Below, in pieces: positions 50,401 to 62,495 of a stretch of 64,000 bases of DNA. Made by a program: the position numbers and the translations under genes. The notes below the pieces were generated by a model that was given only the letters and a program-made list of their open reading frames with translations, was not told where the DNA came from and made no database searches. Source of the stretch: Serinus canaria (taxonomy: Eukaryota > Chordata > Aves > Passeriformes > Fringillidae); NCBI RefSeq assembly GCF_022539315.1, contig NC_066323.1, positions 4,999,719 through 5,063,718 of the forward strand, in the 5' to 3' direction. Numbering within the stretch: the stretch's first letter is position 1; each line of letters opens with the position of its first letter.

Positions 50401-53400
50401 GCTCAAATAGTCTAAAAACTATTTTTCACAGATTTGAATTTTCTTTTCATTCTAAATAGAAGATGCCATTGGCCACTCTAAAGAAACCAACCTTTACAAT
50501 TAAGAAGTTGAGAATTAACTCACTGAAGGGTTCAAGTGGTTATAAAGTAACTGCTGTGTGTGTAGTGCTTGCAAAATGCCCTGTTTAATTTAGCTAGTGA
50601 TTTTGTTACCAGAAGAACCCATTCATGAAACCTTGGACCATCATTGCAATTTAGTAGTTCACACTCTTCATTTAATTTATCAATATTTATTAGGCAAAAG
50701 AAAGCGCATTTTTCCCCACCAGTGAGTGTGAAACTCCTGGTAACTGTGCCCCTACTGTGATCCTAAGCAAGCTGACTTCCAGAAGGAAAATAAACAAAAA
50801 CAGAAGTGAGAGTACCTTTTGTCCAAGGCTGAGAAATGTTATGCCTTTATCTGCTCTGCATTTTGTTGCTTTCCTCCAGAGAGCAGGGTTATTGTCAGCA
50901 GATAAAGAATTAGAAATGTCATATTGTCCCAAACCTGTCAACTCTCACCTAAGTGGCAGTTGTGAAAATGGAAGCAAGGGCTACTCTGACATTTTGCTTT
51001 TAAATTTGCTATGCTTTTTGTAAATAATATATTGTAGTTCTAGACTTGACATTTTTTAGATCTGCTTCATTTTGATGATCATTTTTTCTATTCACCAGCT
51101 TCTGTGTAAAGATACTCAATTATTAACAGGAAGCATGAAGGCAAAGTTTCTACCAGAAGGGTTTGGAGCCTTCTGTCCATATAGGAGTTGACAGCAACTG
51201 TGTAAATAAAAACCAGTAAAACTGGTCCCAAGTATCACTGCCTGTCTGGGAGTTCTGCTGGATTAGAAGTGATGTGCTGATTCCCTTTCATGCTCCATTC
51301 AGTATAAGGACTTTTTTTTTCTATTCTTTTGGGAATCCTTAATATAACATGCAGAGCAAGTCAACTGTACTTTCAAAACAGGTACTGTGCTAACACTGAA
51401 AACATGTCAAAATGAAAATGATTTTTCCTATGACAAGTATTTGATCCCACTAATCTTCAAGTGCTGGCTGTGCTGTTCTGGTTTTGTGACTGCTTCATTG
51501 CTGAGATGTTTTGAGATTTCCTGCCTAAAATTATGCTCTTCTAAAAATACAGAATGTAAATATGAGAAGATAAGTGGGGCCAGGCACTTTCCTTCTGACA
51601 GCCTTTTACATAAATGCTGTCCCCTCAGCTCTCCCATCGCCATCTCTCAGAGCTATGCACTTTGATTCTGTCAAAAGGTGTGGTAATGAGAGCAGATATA
51701 ATTATCTTTCTAAAAGCTGGTGACCACAGTCCAAATAAATGGCCTTAAAAGATGCTTTGAAAGCATCAAATAGCAGAGAAACATTTGACTTAAAGTATCT
51801 TTATTCTTTCTAAAGATCCAAGTTAATGGAAAGACTGTGGTTCTGAACACCAGGTTATTAGTAGAAGTATTAATTTCTTTAGTGTATTTCTGTTGTTCAG
51901 AGCTTCAAAAGTGTAGGAAGAAATCCCTGTGTTAAAAAGACACATAGGAGAGCCTGCTTTTCTATATATGTGCACATATATTTATGTAGCTGTATGTAAC
52001 TGAAAGGAAATCCTCCACCTCCACCTTTCAGGAAGAAACTGTGTTGGGTGAATGTTTTTCAAAGCATTTGGACATGACTGTACATGCAAATATAGGAAAT
52101 AATCAGCAGTGCTATTTCTGCCCTGGAGATCACAGGAGGCCAACAAGGAACAGCCCTGTGACAGCATTAGGTTGGGAAGTTCTGGCCTCTGCTGGAGACA
52201 AGCCTTGACATTTGATAACAGAGGGTGCAGTTCTGCCCAGTTTAACCTGCTGGGAATGACTCAGAATGCACAACCTCCTTGGTTCCTTGCTATGGAATCA
52301 GATTTTCTTTATGCTACTCAAAATGTGGCAAGAAATGCAGTGATTCAGAGCTAGCACAAGGGCATTGAAAGAGTGATCAGTAAGAGCTTTTCCTCTAAGC
52401 TCCCTGCCCCTCTGTCTGCTGGGCATTTGGGAGGACAGGGTTGGATTACAGTCCGCTGTGCAAAATAAGATTCTGCTCCCCTTTCCCACTTTTCTGAAGA
52501 AATTCAGCTCTGTGAGGTAGCTGGATTCCTTTTACTGATAGTGGCTCCATCAGAAAATGGAGAAAAGGAGACTTGCATATCATCCCTGATGTCTGTGGTT
52601 GCAGGAGTGTGAGTTTCTAGACTGTAAAACACTGCACAGGCTGCAGTGAGTTACACAGAGCTCCAAGCATGTGCCTTGAAACCAGATGACAAGAAGTGCA
52701 TTGGGAAGAGGGGTGGGAGAACTTATTTCATTCCAAACTCTATATGAAAATATTATGCACAATTAACTTCATTTTCTCTGCAATGTTCAATTACATGGTT
52801 ACATGAAGACCAATTTTGCTCTGCTATTTGGGTATTTGAAACTGGGCCTTGAGAGAGCTGGACTGTATGCTCAGCTGTGCCATAAACAAACCCATAGAGC
52901 TGCTGTGACACCAGCCCTGGCACTTAGCAGAATTAGTCAGGAAAAAGGTTTTTCCAGCAGCCAGGGCTGTCCCTAGCAAAGGAAATTACTTGAGCAGGAA
53001 ACTCCAAGTGATCTCACCTATCAAGACTGCTGTTCTGGGATCTTTTCTTTGCACAGAGAGATTTGGGGATGAGATTAGAAAATTTATTTATCCATTTGTT
53101 GTTTTGAGCTTAGAACAGAAGGCAACAATGAACTAAAAGTGAAATATTTTTTTAATATAAGTATATATTTATTTTTTATATATTTTTCATAGTGTAACTT
53201 ATTGCTGTAGATGACCCACCTTACCTGTCTGAATCAAGATAACACAAATTTCCCCCAAAAGCAGAAAAAAATAGAACAAACCTTACCAGTTCACCTAAAT
53301 TAATGGTATTTTTTTCAGCTGTGTCTTTGTATGTCCTTATATAAAGGAGGCACTCACTGCATCCTGACTTGTGCTTATTACAACAGTGCTGGAGAGATCT

Positions 53401-53881
53401 TCAAGGGAAGTGGAGATTAATGTTGATATGTTAATGGCAGTTGTAAATCTTCCTTTGGGAACCAAAAATTTGGATCTTAAAGTTACAGATCTTTATTTCT
53501 ATTGCATGAGCTAAATATGATCAATTTTTATGAGCTTGTAGTCTAAAACAAGTTCATATCTTCTTTAAAATTAGGAAGCAATTTGATTATGAGAGCTGTG
53601 GAAAATGAATGCAGAATTTTATTTGTATGTACACAGACTAAGAAGAAATGCATTTATAAAAAGACAATTTAATTTCATTGCAGAGCTTTGGTAGTGTGTT
53701 CAAGAGATTGAAATTCTATTTGTTGATTAGATTTATCCACAGAATAACTGAGGGAAGTTAGAAATTTGGGATGCTCCTGTCTGTTTATCTTTTACTCCTG
53801 AGCTGACCTCCTGGCCCAGATGCAAATTGAGCAGTTCTGTTAATGGTAGTGAGTCTATCTTAATATTATTGGATTTAGCCT

Positions 53882-53955
53882 GTTGACTTCAGAGAACTTA
53901 CTCAGAGGCTTAAAGTTAAGCATGTCCATAAGTCTTCATTAGGGTCTGGATTTGT
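53882..53955. repeat. likely third member of the palindromic repeat family
   Basis: GTTGACTTCAGAGAACTTAC is followed by the near-palindrome CTTAAAGTTAAG at 53909-53920 and CATGTCCATAAGTC. The pairing of a TTGACTTCA block with CTTAAAGTTAAGCATG is typical of a longer version of the same sauropsid repeat. It is more decayed than the other two copies. Confidence 0.4.
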
Positions 53956-55752
53956 AGTAATTTCCTGTAGAGAGAGAAAGAGAGAACTGATTCATGATCT
54001 CAAAGCTCAGGTGGTGGCACAGCCATGCAGTGCTGCATTCAATTCCTTACAGCAGTGTCACCCTGAGTATGAGTGTCTGTAAAACAACATGAATTATTAA
54101 TGCAAACAGAATGGTAAAATCTGTATGAACTCGTGGCATAGGCACGTGAGGTGGCACTGGAGTCGTAAAAGCTGATGTTGATGCCAATGTAACAGCTTGC
54201 AACTTCCATTTTCCATGTCTCTCACCCACCCATCCCTCAGCTCTGCAGTGCTCCTGGCCAAGGGCATGGGCTTTGCTTCTCTGTGCCAACCTTGGCCAGC
54301 AGAGTCTTGGTCTCTTTGAAACTTTCCTTTTCTCATGTCTAGTTCACTCCTTTATCCTGAGTGTCTGCTCCATTCCTTACTTCCACTGGGATAAAAAAGT
54401 GAATAAATGTCCCTCCTCTTTCCCCTCTCTAGCAGAGTTTTTTTCTACTGGCTAGAGTCCAAGTCAGAGTGTCTCAGAAATTAGGATGTGTAGAGTAACT
54501 CCCAGGTTTTTGGCTCTTCCATGAAGTAGCCTCCTGTCCTAGAATTCTGCCATGGAATTCTCCCCTGTCCTGGATTCACCCTGTACATGAGCTGTGTGCT
54601 CACCCCAAGCCTGCCAGGATCACCCAGGATATCCCAGGGCAGACCTTGTCCCCTGTGGGGGTGGGGACACCTCACCCACCTGCACTTATCCTGCTTTCCC
54701 TGGGATGCTGCATGGCTCCATGCAAGGCACATCATGGGACCAAAACCCCTTGGAAAAAGAACTGGATTTATGGAGTGACCTGTTTAGGAGGGAATGGGAT
54801 TTACCAAGGACCTGTGAACATAAAGTGCCTGAGCCCCTGAGAATGCAGAGAATTTCAGGCTGCCTCTAAAAGGGGAAGCAGAAGAGTGAAACTCTCCCTA
54901 CATTCCCAGATTCTAATCTTATTTAAATTCACACATATCTAGCATGCAGTAATGGAACTCCTTCAGATTTAAGGGAAATCAAGATCCAGCCAGTGTGATT
55001 AATCTTGTGAATAAAAAGGTTTGGGATTAGATATTCTTTCTGTGTGACACTTCAGCAATATGCTGTTATAAAAGGCACAGCAGGAGTTAGTCTTGAAGTG
55101 TCAGAATAGCTTCTTTAGTGACAAAGCATTTATACATGTAAATTTTCAAAGAAAGTTGGCAACCCTTTTGTGGGTTCAATTTGTACCTGTCACTCACTTG
55201 CAGATGCAAATTTGAGTTACTTGCAGCTCTAATTACAGAGCTTGATTGTCATCACAAATCAGGTAGTGAGATGTGAAACTACTGAGGTTTGTGCCATCAT
55301 TTGTTGTTAAAACATGAATGCAAATGTTGCCATCAAAAAGCAAAGTCGGCCAGGGCTTTGCCCTGCTGATAAGTATGAATATTACAAATAAGTGCAATAT
55401 GGAAATAAAAGGAATTTAATGAGTTGGGGGTATGTGTGAATAACAAGGAAAGCAGTGAGTGTGTGATGAAATCAGGACAGTAAAAAGGGAACTAAAAAAG
55501 AAATAAAAAGATTGTTTTGTCTGTTGCAGCAAAGCACAACAAAAGAAGGAGATTTTTTTTTTATTTAAGTGTTTCTTAGACTCAGCTGCCTTTTGTACCT
55601 TCCAAATTTATCTTCTCTAAGGAATCCTAGTTCTTCTATTTTTGCTGAGAGCTTTCTAATTTTCAAGTGAAAGAAGATGACTTTATAAAATTATTCATCA
55701 GATAACTATTGTGCTGTAACTTTCTCTTCTGTCATTACATATATGCATATAT

Positions 55753-55764
55753 AGAGAGAGAGAG
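55753..55764. repeat. (AG)6 repeat next to an ATATGCATAT stretch
   Basis: Six AG units preceded by a short AT-alternating stretch (from about 55738). Confidence 0.85.
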
Positions 55765-56369
55765 TTATTTCAATCTCAACATATACAGATTTGACTTTTC
55801 TTCATGGAAAATGTTGAGGTGTGAAGATTGTTAATTATAACCTGTCATTAATTTCTTTTCAATTAAAAACTGGGTGTAGGTGCAACATGTTATTGTGCCT
55901 GAGCTAATATCTGCTAGACAGTGATAATTCAATACAAGTTTGTGGGGGTTTTTTTAGCTGGAGAATCTGTTGCACAAAAATGATGGTAGAAATAACAAAG
56001 AATTGATTATTTTATGTTTGGAACTAAAAGTAGAGTCTAAAAAGATGAGGTAATTTCACTTCACAGATTTTCAGTGCTTAATTAAGAAATGGGCTAATGA
56101 AGAAGAAATAGCAGTAGCTGGTTGGGGGCACTCAGATAAGTTTCAAGATAAATATGTGATATTGCATTCCACAGTGTTGCAACCCACCTGGTGAATCTTT
56201 CTCCAAAGATAATTTCAGCAGTCAGCCTCAGCCTTGTATCTCCCCCTTTCCATCCAGCAGACACCTTACCTCAAAGGATAATTATTGCTATGGTGATTTC
56301 TAAATTACTGGATCCATGGAGCCTACTTAACCTGATGTGAAAGGTCCTTTTTTTCTTCCCCACTTTCCT

Positions 56370-57250
56370 CATTACCGAAGGAGAACATTTTGGCCCGAAC
56401 AATGGCTGTACACATCAGCCCTGATTTATTAAGTTTAGGGGATTTGCACTGTTGTTTTACAAAATGGTGTCAACTTGCAGCATGACTCTATTTGATGATG
56501 AATAGCTTTCCCAGGCCAAAGAGCTAATGACATCCAGAGCTCCCGTGCCTCCCGCACTCCTGCGGCCCGAAAGGCCACGGGTAATTTCTGCCGAATCAAG
56601 CCCATAAAGAGAGAATCTATAATCAGCTTTAATGTATTTGGGAGCTAAAGTACCTTAGTCCTTCATCAAAGGGAATGATAAAAACCAGAATTAATATGGC
56701 TGGATTTAATTATTTCTGAGAGCGTAATTACTCTTGAGCTAACTGGACAGGAGGTGTGTTATTTCTCTTACTTTGAGCAGAGGAAAGGCATTTACAAATC
56801 ACCATCAAGATCTAAAAATGCATCATGTTAGTGCCTTAGCATTGATTGCAATAAAAACAGAATAAATATTTGAATAATAATTTAAATAATGCAAGAACTG
56901 TATTTAAATTAAGCGAGTATAGGCTTCGTTAGGAGTGCCTCCTGCATGCAGAGTTTCTTCAGCTTTTGTAGAGAGACTATTCCTTGCCTTTAGGAAACAT
57001 AAAATGCAGTAATCACTTTCCCCCCCTTTTTAAAGTGACTTAGGGGTCTAATTTCCCATTAGCATTAATGAGAGTTATGGGTATGCACCAACATGAGACT
57101 AAACCTTAGAGAGCCTTTTGATAAGTAAATCATCTTTGCATCAGCATTTTAGAGGCTTTAGTATCCTCTCTTTCCTCCATTAGTTATGGTACCTGATTAC
57201 TTTGTTGATATTTAATATTACTACATAAATCTTAGCTAAAATTTAGACTG
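56370..57250. promoter_or_regulatory. candidate conserved non-coding regulatory block
   Basis: Seen: no coding frame or repeat, but dense sequence words of the kind found in developmental enhancers. A 50-bp patch at 56541-56595 keeps six CpG sites in otherwise CpG-poor DNA and contains inverted arms CCGTGCCT (56543-56550) and AGGCCACGG (56572-56580). Two TAATTA homeodomain-type cores lie at 56707-56712 and 56725-56730, 18 bp apart. Further AT-rich motif-dense DNA follows to about 57250. CpG retention and absence of repeats suggest constraint. Conservation itself cannot be measured from one sequence. Confidence 0.4.
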
Positions 57251-58571
57251 GCATAGTAAGGCAGCATTAGCTGTTTGAAGGCTTGTGAGTTAAACATAGT
57301 AAAATCCTTTTTTTTTCTTTTATTATGGCTGCCCTTTTTTGAAAGTGAAATGCTCAAAAAGTAAAATTAATTGGGCCTTCACAAAAGGTGAAGAGAAGGC
57401 TAGAGTAGAACAACAATGAAAAGTAACTGGAGACAAAAGACTTCTGGCAATCATAGTTTTGTAAAATATTCCTTTTTGTTTCATTGGCTCATAGTCCATT
57501 GTGTCTTAGTATCAGTATTCTTAAAATTAGTTTCTGTTACCTGAAAAGAATATTAAAATGATGGAAGAACCCTAAAATATCATATATTGAATGAACAGCC
57601 AGTGCTAAAGAAATACAACTAGTATGGAGATACATTTAATTTACAAAATCATAAGCTATCTGTAGAATATTAATTGAAAGCTGCAGGAAATTTCTAACAA
57701 ATATACACCCACTAAGCAATTTTAGTTCTGATTTATTTTTACTTAAAAAGGCTATTGCTGCTACATTTTGTAGGTTCTTGCCATAAGATTTTATTCTGTT
57801 TATCTGCTTGTGATTTCAGAGTGTTTTCCTGTGTGAGGACTCAAAACATCAATCTTTCTTTATGATCACCCAGACACAGCGAGGCTGTCAGTCAGAGCAA
57901 TCAGTTATCTGGAGAATCAGAAGCAAAAGCCATTTCTTACTGATTTTAGAATGAGAGTTATTACTGAAAGGGCTGGAATTCTAATCCAGAGCTTCTCTTA
58001 ATACCACTTTCATGACTTCAGAAAGTGTCTTCAGCATCTGAACGTGGAGCAGGCAGCACAGACCATAACAGGGCTCTGCCTCCTCCCTCAGCACTCCAGG
58101 CTGAACCCTTGGTTTTTTCCCTTTTAGACAGCCCTGTGCACAGTGGGTCTTGAGCTGATGCTTCTTTCAGGGATTGCCCAGCAATTAAAAAAAATATAAA
58201 TTAATCTTCACAGCACCTCTTTGTGTTTAGATAAAATCTGAGGAGGTTGATGCCTGCTACATGAGGGCCAAGCTCTGCTTTGGTCCCTTGGACTCAGAGC
58301 ATTTTAGGTGCAGGAAGCAGAAAACCTCTCTGAAGATGCACCAGATTATATTTGCAGACCAGAGTGAACTTGTGGGAGAAATGATCTCTCATCTGTTTCT
58401 CAGGCACTGTGAGTGGTGCTGGTGGCTCTGCCACGTGTCTCCACAGGGATGGGTCCTCCTGCTCGGGGGATGTGGGGAGCAGAGCCCTTGGACTGTGAAA
58501 CAGAGCCAGGGCTATATTAAAAAACATGTTTAATTTATGACAACTTAAAAATAGGTCAGCCCCTTTGCAAA
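57251..58571. other. AT-rich non-coding DNA, no gene seen
   Basis: No exon or repeat recognised between the candidate regulatory block and the CR1 fragment. Confidence 0.55.
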
Positions 58572-58755
58572 AAGGAATTGTCAAGCACTGGAACAGGCTG
58601 CCCAGGGAAGTGGTTGAGTCACCATCCCTGGAGGTCTTTAAAAGATGTGTGAGTGTGGCTTTTGGGGACATGGCTTGGTGGCTGCCCTGGCAGTGCTGGG
58701 TTAATACCTGAGCTGGATCTTATTGTTTTCCAACCTTAGCAATTCTATGATTTTA
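58572..58755 (+). mobile_element. CR1 LINE 3' end fragment
   Basis: It carries GAACAGGCTGCCCAGGGAAG, GAGTCACCATCCCTGGAGGT and a closing TTCCAACC...AATTCTATGATTTT, which is the CR1 3' end and its terminal octamer. It is 5'-truncated and diverged in the middle (around 58650-58720). Confidence 0.9.
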
Positions 58756-59147
58756 AGGAAGATGGTCTAATTTATATTTTAGTGTTTTTCAGAGAACCTC
58801 AGAACTGCATAAACATGAAAATTATCCAGGTTATTTTTAAAGCTAGCCCCAGTCGTGCTTTACCATATTATAAAATCAGAAATGCTATGAGAGCAGACAT
58901 TTACATTGAGATGGTTGATGCACTTTGTAATTGAAGTTGAGGTCTGGAACCATGATCTACACAAAATACCTCCCAAAGGCCAGCTATTAAAAAAAATGTA
59001 ACATAAACTGTCTTGGTTTCATCTAGAAAATAAATTGCCCATCTCTATGCAAGTTATTTAGAGAAATGTGTGCTGTTTGCCTTTCCAGATGTTACATTGT
59101 CCCTTTCTGGTGGCTTAAAATTCAAAATATAAGAAGCTACTAAGAAC

Positions 59148-59165
59148 GTGTGTGTGTGTGTGTGT
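59148..59165. repeat. (GT)9 dinucleotide repeat
   Basis: Nine perfect GT units followed by an AT-rich stretch. Confidence 0.95.
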
Positions 59166-60397
59166 ATAAATCTATATATCCTTGCCTGTGTCTGCATCTC
59201 CATTCTTAAGTATACAGCTCTTACCATTCTTAAATTCACCCTTCCTGTTCTCTTTGCTGAAAACCCATCCTGAAAATATTGTCATTCTTTGCTTGGAGTT
59301 TTTATTCTTCTGGTTTTATTCTTTTAGAAGTGAAGTTGTTATGGTATGAAAATGCTGGGCAGAGAGACATTTGAGTGTGTGTGTTTGGATCAGGGCACAT
59401 TATCCAGATACCAAATATTGCAAAGATTATACCCAGGGCTGGTGGTAGGAAAAACCTGCATCACAAAGGCTTTCAATTGAAGAGAGTGATTGTTCCAGGT
59501 GTGATTATAAAATTGCCTGTGTTTTATTTGTGATGTTTAATTCTAGTGTTCTGTATTTAGAATGAGTTAAAAACTGTACTCCTGACTGATGCAGGAATTA
59601 AGGTATTGAGCTTTGGCTTTCAATAATACAGTCCAGTTCCTACATTCACAGTTAAAGTCTCATGGTACTTCATGGTTTTTTTTCTGTTTCTTAAACCCAT
59701 GCACCTGGTAAAAACATTTTATGATTTTTTTTTAAAAAATGCATCACTCAAATACATGGTATTTTGGCTATAAAAGATAAGTTTAATGCTGAATGACTAA
59801 TATCCTGTAAAATAACAGAGAGCTTTTTAAGTACAAATGTTATAATACTCCACAGTGCTTAGATTTAATGCATGTCTCTTGCCTACATCTACTGCAAATA
59901 TCAACACATACTGTTCATCTCTTTTTTTGTTGTTGTTTTTGTCTATTGCTATTTTATGCATGAGGAAGTTCTTGTTTTCTACTCTGTGCTTGGCTGGCTT
60001 TTTCTTTTTTTGTTACTTAGCCCTGTGTTTCTACTGATTGCTTTTTCGCATGCAAATTACAGAATGTCATGGAAATGAGAGAGCTCTGAAAAAAAAAGGA
60101 AAGATAATGCTGAGTTCCAACTGTCTTTTGTTTGTGCGTAAGTGTGTAAAATATATGACGTGGAAATATTTTCAGAGTGGCCTTTGACTTTCCTTCTGGT
60201 GAATATTTTTATTTCTCAGAGAAGGAGTGGGCATTTTTCCCATTGGAAAACATGATAAATCTATAATTACTTGTTAATAATGCAGGTGTTGGGCATAAAG
60301 GAATTTTGTCTCATCATCCTTTCATGGAGATAAGGAATTATGAACCTGGGGTGCTTTGCCCAAGCTAAAATTTCAATTCAATACAACTTTTTTTGCA

Positions 60398-60461
60398 TGA
60401 AACTCTGGCCCCATTGAAATCAATGGCAAAAGTCATTGTCTTCAGTTGGTCTGGGATTTCA
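60398..60461. repeat. ancient short palindromic interspersed repeat, copy 2
   Basis: Left arm 60398-60426 (TGAAACTCTGGCCCCATTGA...CAATGG) and right arm 60434-60461 (CATTGTCTTCAG...GGATTTCA) form an imperfect inverted repeat with a 7-nt loop. It shares the ATTGAAATCAATGG/ATTG-CTTCAG core with the copy at 32143. It lies about 650 bp upstream of the candidate exon. Confidence 0.55.
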
Positions 60462-61074
60462 CTCTTGTTTCTGGTTCACATATGGATTTTCATGTTTCTT
60501 TACGAATATCTCAGCAGGTAGTCAAAGGTTTCAAGGATCTCTACAGTTCTGTTTAAAAGAGAATGTGATGAATGTGTCAAAAATACCCCAAAATTAAACC
60601 TGTGCTTATCTTTATATAAATCATGAGCTTAAATGGTTGAATTTAGAAATGTGAATTAGCATTTGACAGAAAATATTGTTTTAACCAACTGTCAAGCCTT
60701 TTATTAACCACCTTATTGCATCAAGTGCAAGAGGTAATTTGGCAGTTCTTGTCTCCACTATTCCTAATAACAGCAACAGGAAAAAACAATTAAATGAAGT
60801 GGATAACTGCAGTCTATGAGTCTATGGTGGGGTATGCTTTTAGTAAACAAGCTTTGATTCTTCATTTAAAGACAATAAAGCACTCTCTGCTTCTTGTGCT
60901 GGATGTTTCTAATAGCCATACCCCCGAGGGAAGGCTTTGCTGTAATGTTTGAAAAACTTTATGAAAAATGGGTTGTTATAAACTAAGATTTCCCTCCCTG
61001 AAAATGTTTTTCTTGAGACGTCCGTGGGAATTTAATATTCACTGTTTTTTTTCCTCAGTCTTGTATATTCTTGA

Positions 61075-61114
61075 ATTGTCTTTTTTCCTCCATTTTCTCC
61101 GTTCTTAATCCTAG
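61075..61114 (+). promoter_or_regulatory. polypyrimidine tract and 3' splice acceptor of the candidate exon
   Basis: A C/T-dominated stretch with few purines runs into CTAG at 61111-61114. This is the shape of a vertebrate U2-type acceptor and is among the strongest on the plus strand of this window. It fixes the exon start at 61115. Confidence 0.5.
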
Positions 61115-61174
61115 GTCCCCTTACAAAGAAACAGACAGATGATTTAGGTGATAATGACGGTGCTGAAGATGAAG
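61115..61174 (+). CDS. candidate 60-nt internal cassette exon (partial CDS), acidic peptide, gene not identified
   Basis: Seen: a long pyrimidine-rich run (about 61079-61112) ends in CTAG at 61111-61114. Sixty bases follow, then a GT donor at 61175 (GAAG/GTATTT). Two frames hit a stop inside the segment. The third, which takes the first two bases to complete an upstream codon, stays open and reads PLTKKQTDDLGDNDGAEDE, leaving one base for the next codon. The segment is therefore a symmetric phase 1-1 exon that could be included or skipped without shifting the frame. The peptide starts basic (KK) and turns strongly acidic (7 D/E in the last 12 residues). It has no cysteines or hydrophobic run, so a flexible surface or linker segment is the natural inference. 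A TGCATG lies 26 nt past the donor. I do not recognise the protein and no partner exon is visible in the window. Chance remains possible, but acceptor, donor, length and frame agree. Confidence 0.55.
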
Positions 61175-61200
61175 GTATTTTTTGCCTCGCCAAACTGATT

Positions 61201-61206
61201 TGCATG
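61201..61206 (+). promoter_or_regulatory. TGCATG, possible RBFOX-type splicing enhancer
   Basis: The hexamer TGCATG starts 26 nt after the candidate exon's end at 61174. A second copy lies at 61528-61533. RBFOX proteins bind UGCAUG and, when it lies downstream of a cassette exon, usually promote inclusion in neurons and muscle. The position fits, but a single hexamer also occurs by chance, so regulation is an inference. Confidence 0.35.
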
Positions 61207-62495
61207 ACAAGGATCCCTGAAAATCTTTTTTCTCCCCTCTTTTTTTGACTTCTTGTCTTCTTTTGAAGAGTTTTTTTGTTTTTTTAATTCCCATTTTTGA
61301 TGTGTTTTGTCTTCTTGCTTGTTGTTATACATATATATTTTTAATTTTTTTAAAAGAAAGAATGTTGTTAAGTTCTACGTTTTGATACAAAACAGTAACA
61401 ATATTTAAAAAGGAGGGTTTTTGTTTTCTTGAAATGGACTTTTGATATGTTGCATCCCACCTTTTGACTGAATTTTGTCCATACTATTTAAACTAACACT
61501 CTTTTAAAGTTTCTCTGTACACCTTTTTGCATGTTTTCTAACCCTATGTATTTCACCAAGTACAAAGATGTTTCTTTTTTTTTTTTTTCACTGACTGATC
61601 TCAGTTTGATAAACATAGAAAATATTGTGTTTATAAAAGGAAAAAATTTCAGAAAATTCTTTAAAAGTGTCTCTTAAGCAACAGAACTTCCCCAAATGCC
61701 AACCCATCTGCATTTAGGCTGCAATGAAAAAATATTAATATTAAAGGCTACCCCACCTCCCTCCAGAGGGGAGGCAACATTGCCTGTTGGTGAAGCTCTG
61801 TGGAGCTAAACTAAAACTAAAAAATCCTCGTCTCTTCTGTTTTCTTCAAGCATACAAAGATGCTGATCTACTTGAGCTGACCCTTAGAAAACCCTATTAC
61901 CAAGTAAAATCAAAAGTTTGAAATGTCAAGCATATTATTCTGTTCATAAATTATGTCTGTTGATCATGAAGCTATGCAGATTTGATATTTTTTCAGGGCT
62001 ATGAAAATGGTAACAAGGGGCTCTTTTCCTGAGCAGCCTCATCCCTTGGAGTAGATGTGTTCAGAGTTCTGAATCTTAAACACACACTTTGTGTGGTTTA
62101 TGGTCAATGAGTCAAACAAATTACCAAATAGGACTGGGAGAGTTGCTGCTTGCTTCTCTCTTAATATTTGGTGGGGCAGGGGGAAGTTGGCCAGATGAAA
62201 CTTCACACGTAGACTGAAAGGCTCTTTACTAAGAAATTTTTCATCACAGATAACATCAACTACTTAACTTAAACACAAGCACAGAGATTTTCCAGAAAAA
62301 ATTAAGGAAGGCAAATTTGAGCATTTAACTTCTTACCCAATAATTGAACACAGATTTTGTCACAATTTTATGACTGATTTATGATCCTCCACTGGATCTG
62401 TATGTTAAGCATATGAAGGAAAGCCCACCAGCTGGGCCAAAATTTGCAAGATTTGATGGTTTTGATAAATTGGAAATCTCCTTTGAAAGCTCTCC
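61207..62495. other. T-rich non-coding DNA downstream of the candidate exon
   Basis: The first 400 bases are rich in T runs (for example 61577-61588) and contain a second TGCATG at 61528-61533, fitting an intron downstream of a regulated exon. No further exon recognised. Confidence 0.5.

Larger units (their letters stand above)
47452..56369. other. AT-rich non-coding DNA, one old repeat
   Basis: Contains the decayed palindromic repeat at 53882 and the AG repeat at 55753. A slightly GC-richer stretch at 54500-54870 carries overlapping short frames with no support. No promoter, exon or young mobile element recognised. Confidence 0.55.
58756..61074. other. non-coding DNA upstream of the candidate exon
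   Basis: Holds the (GT)9 repeat and the palindromic repeat copy 2. If the candidate exon is real, this is the 3' part of its upstream intron. No other exon seen. Confidence 0.5.
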
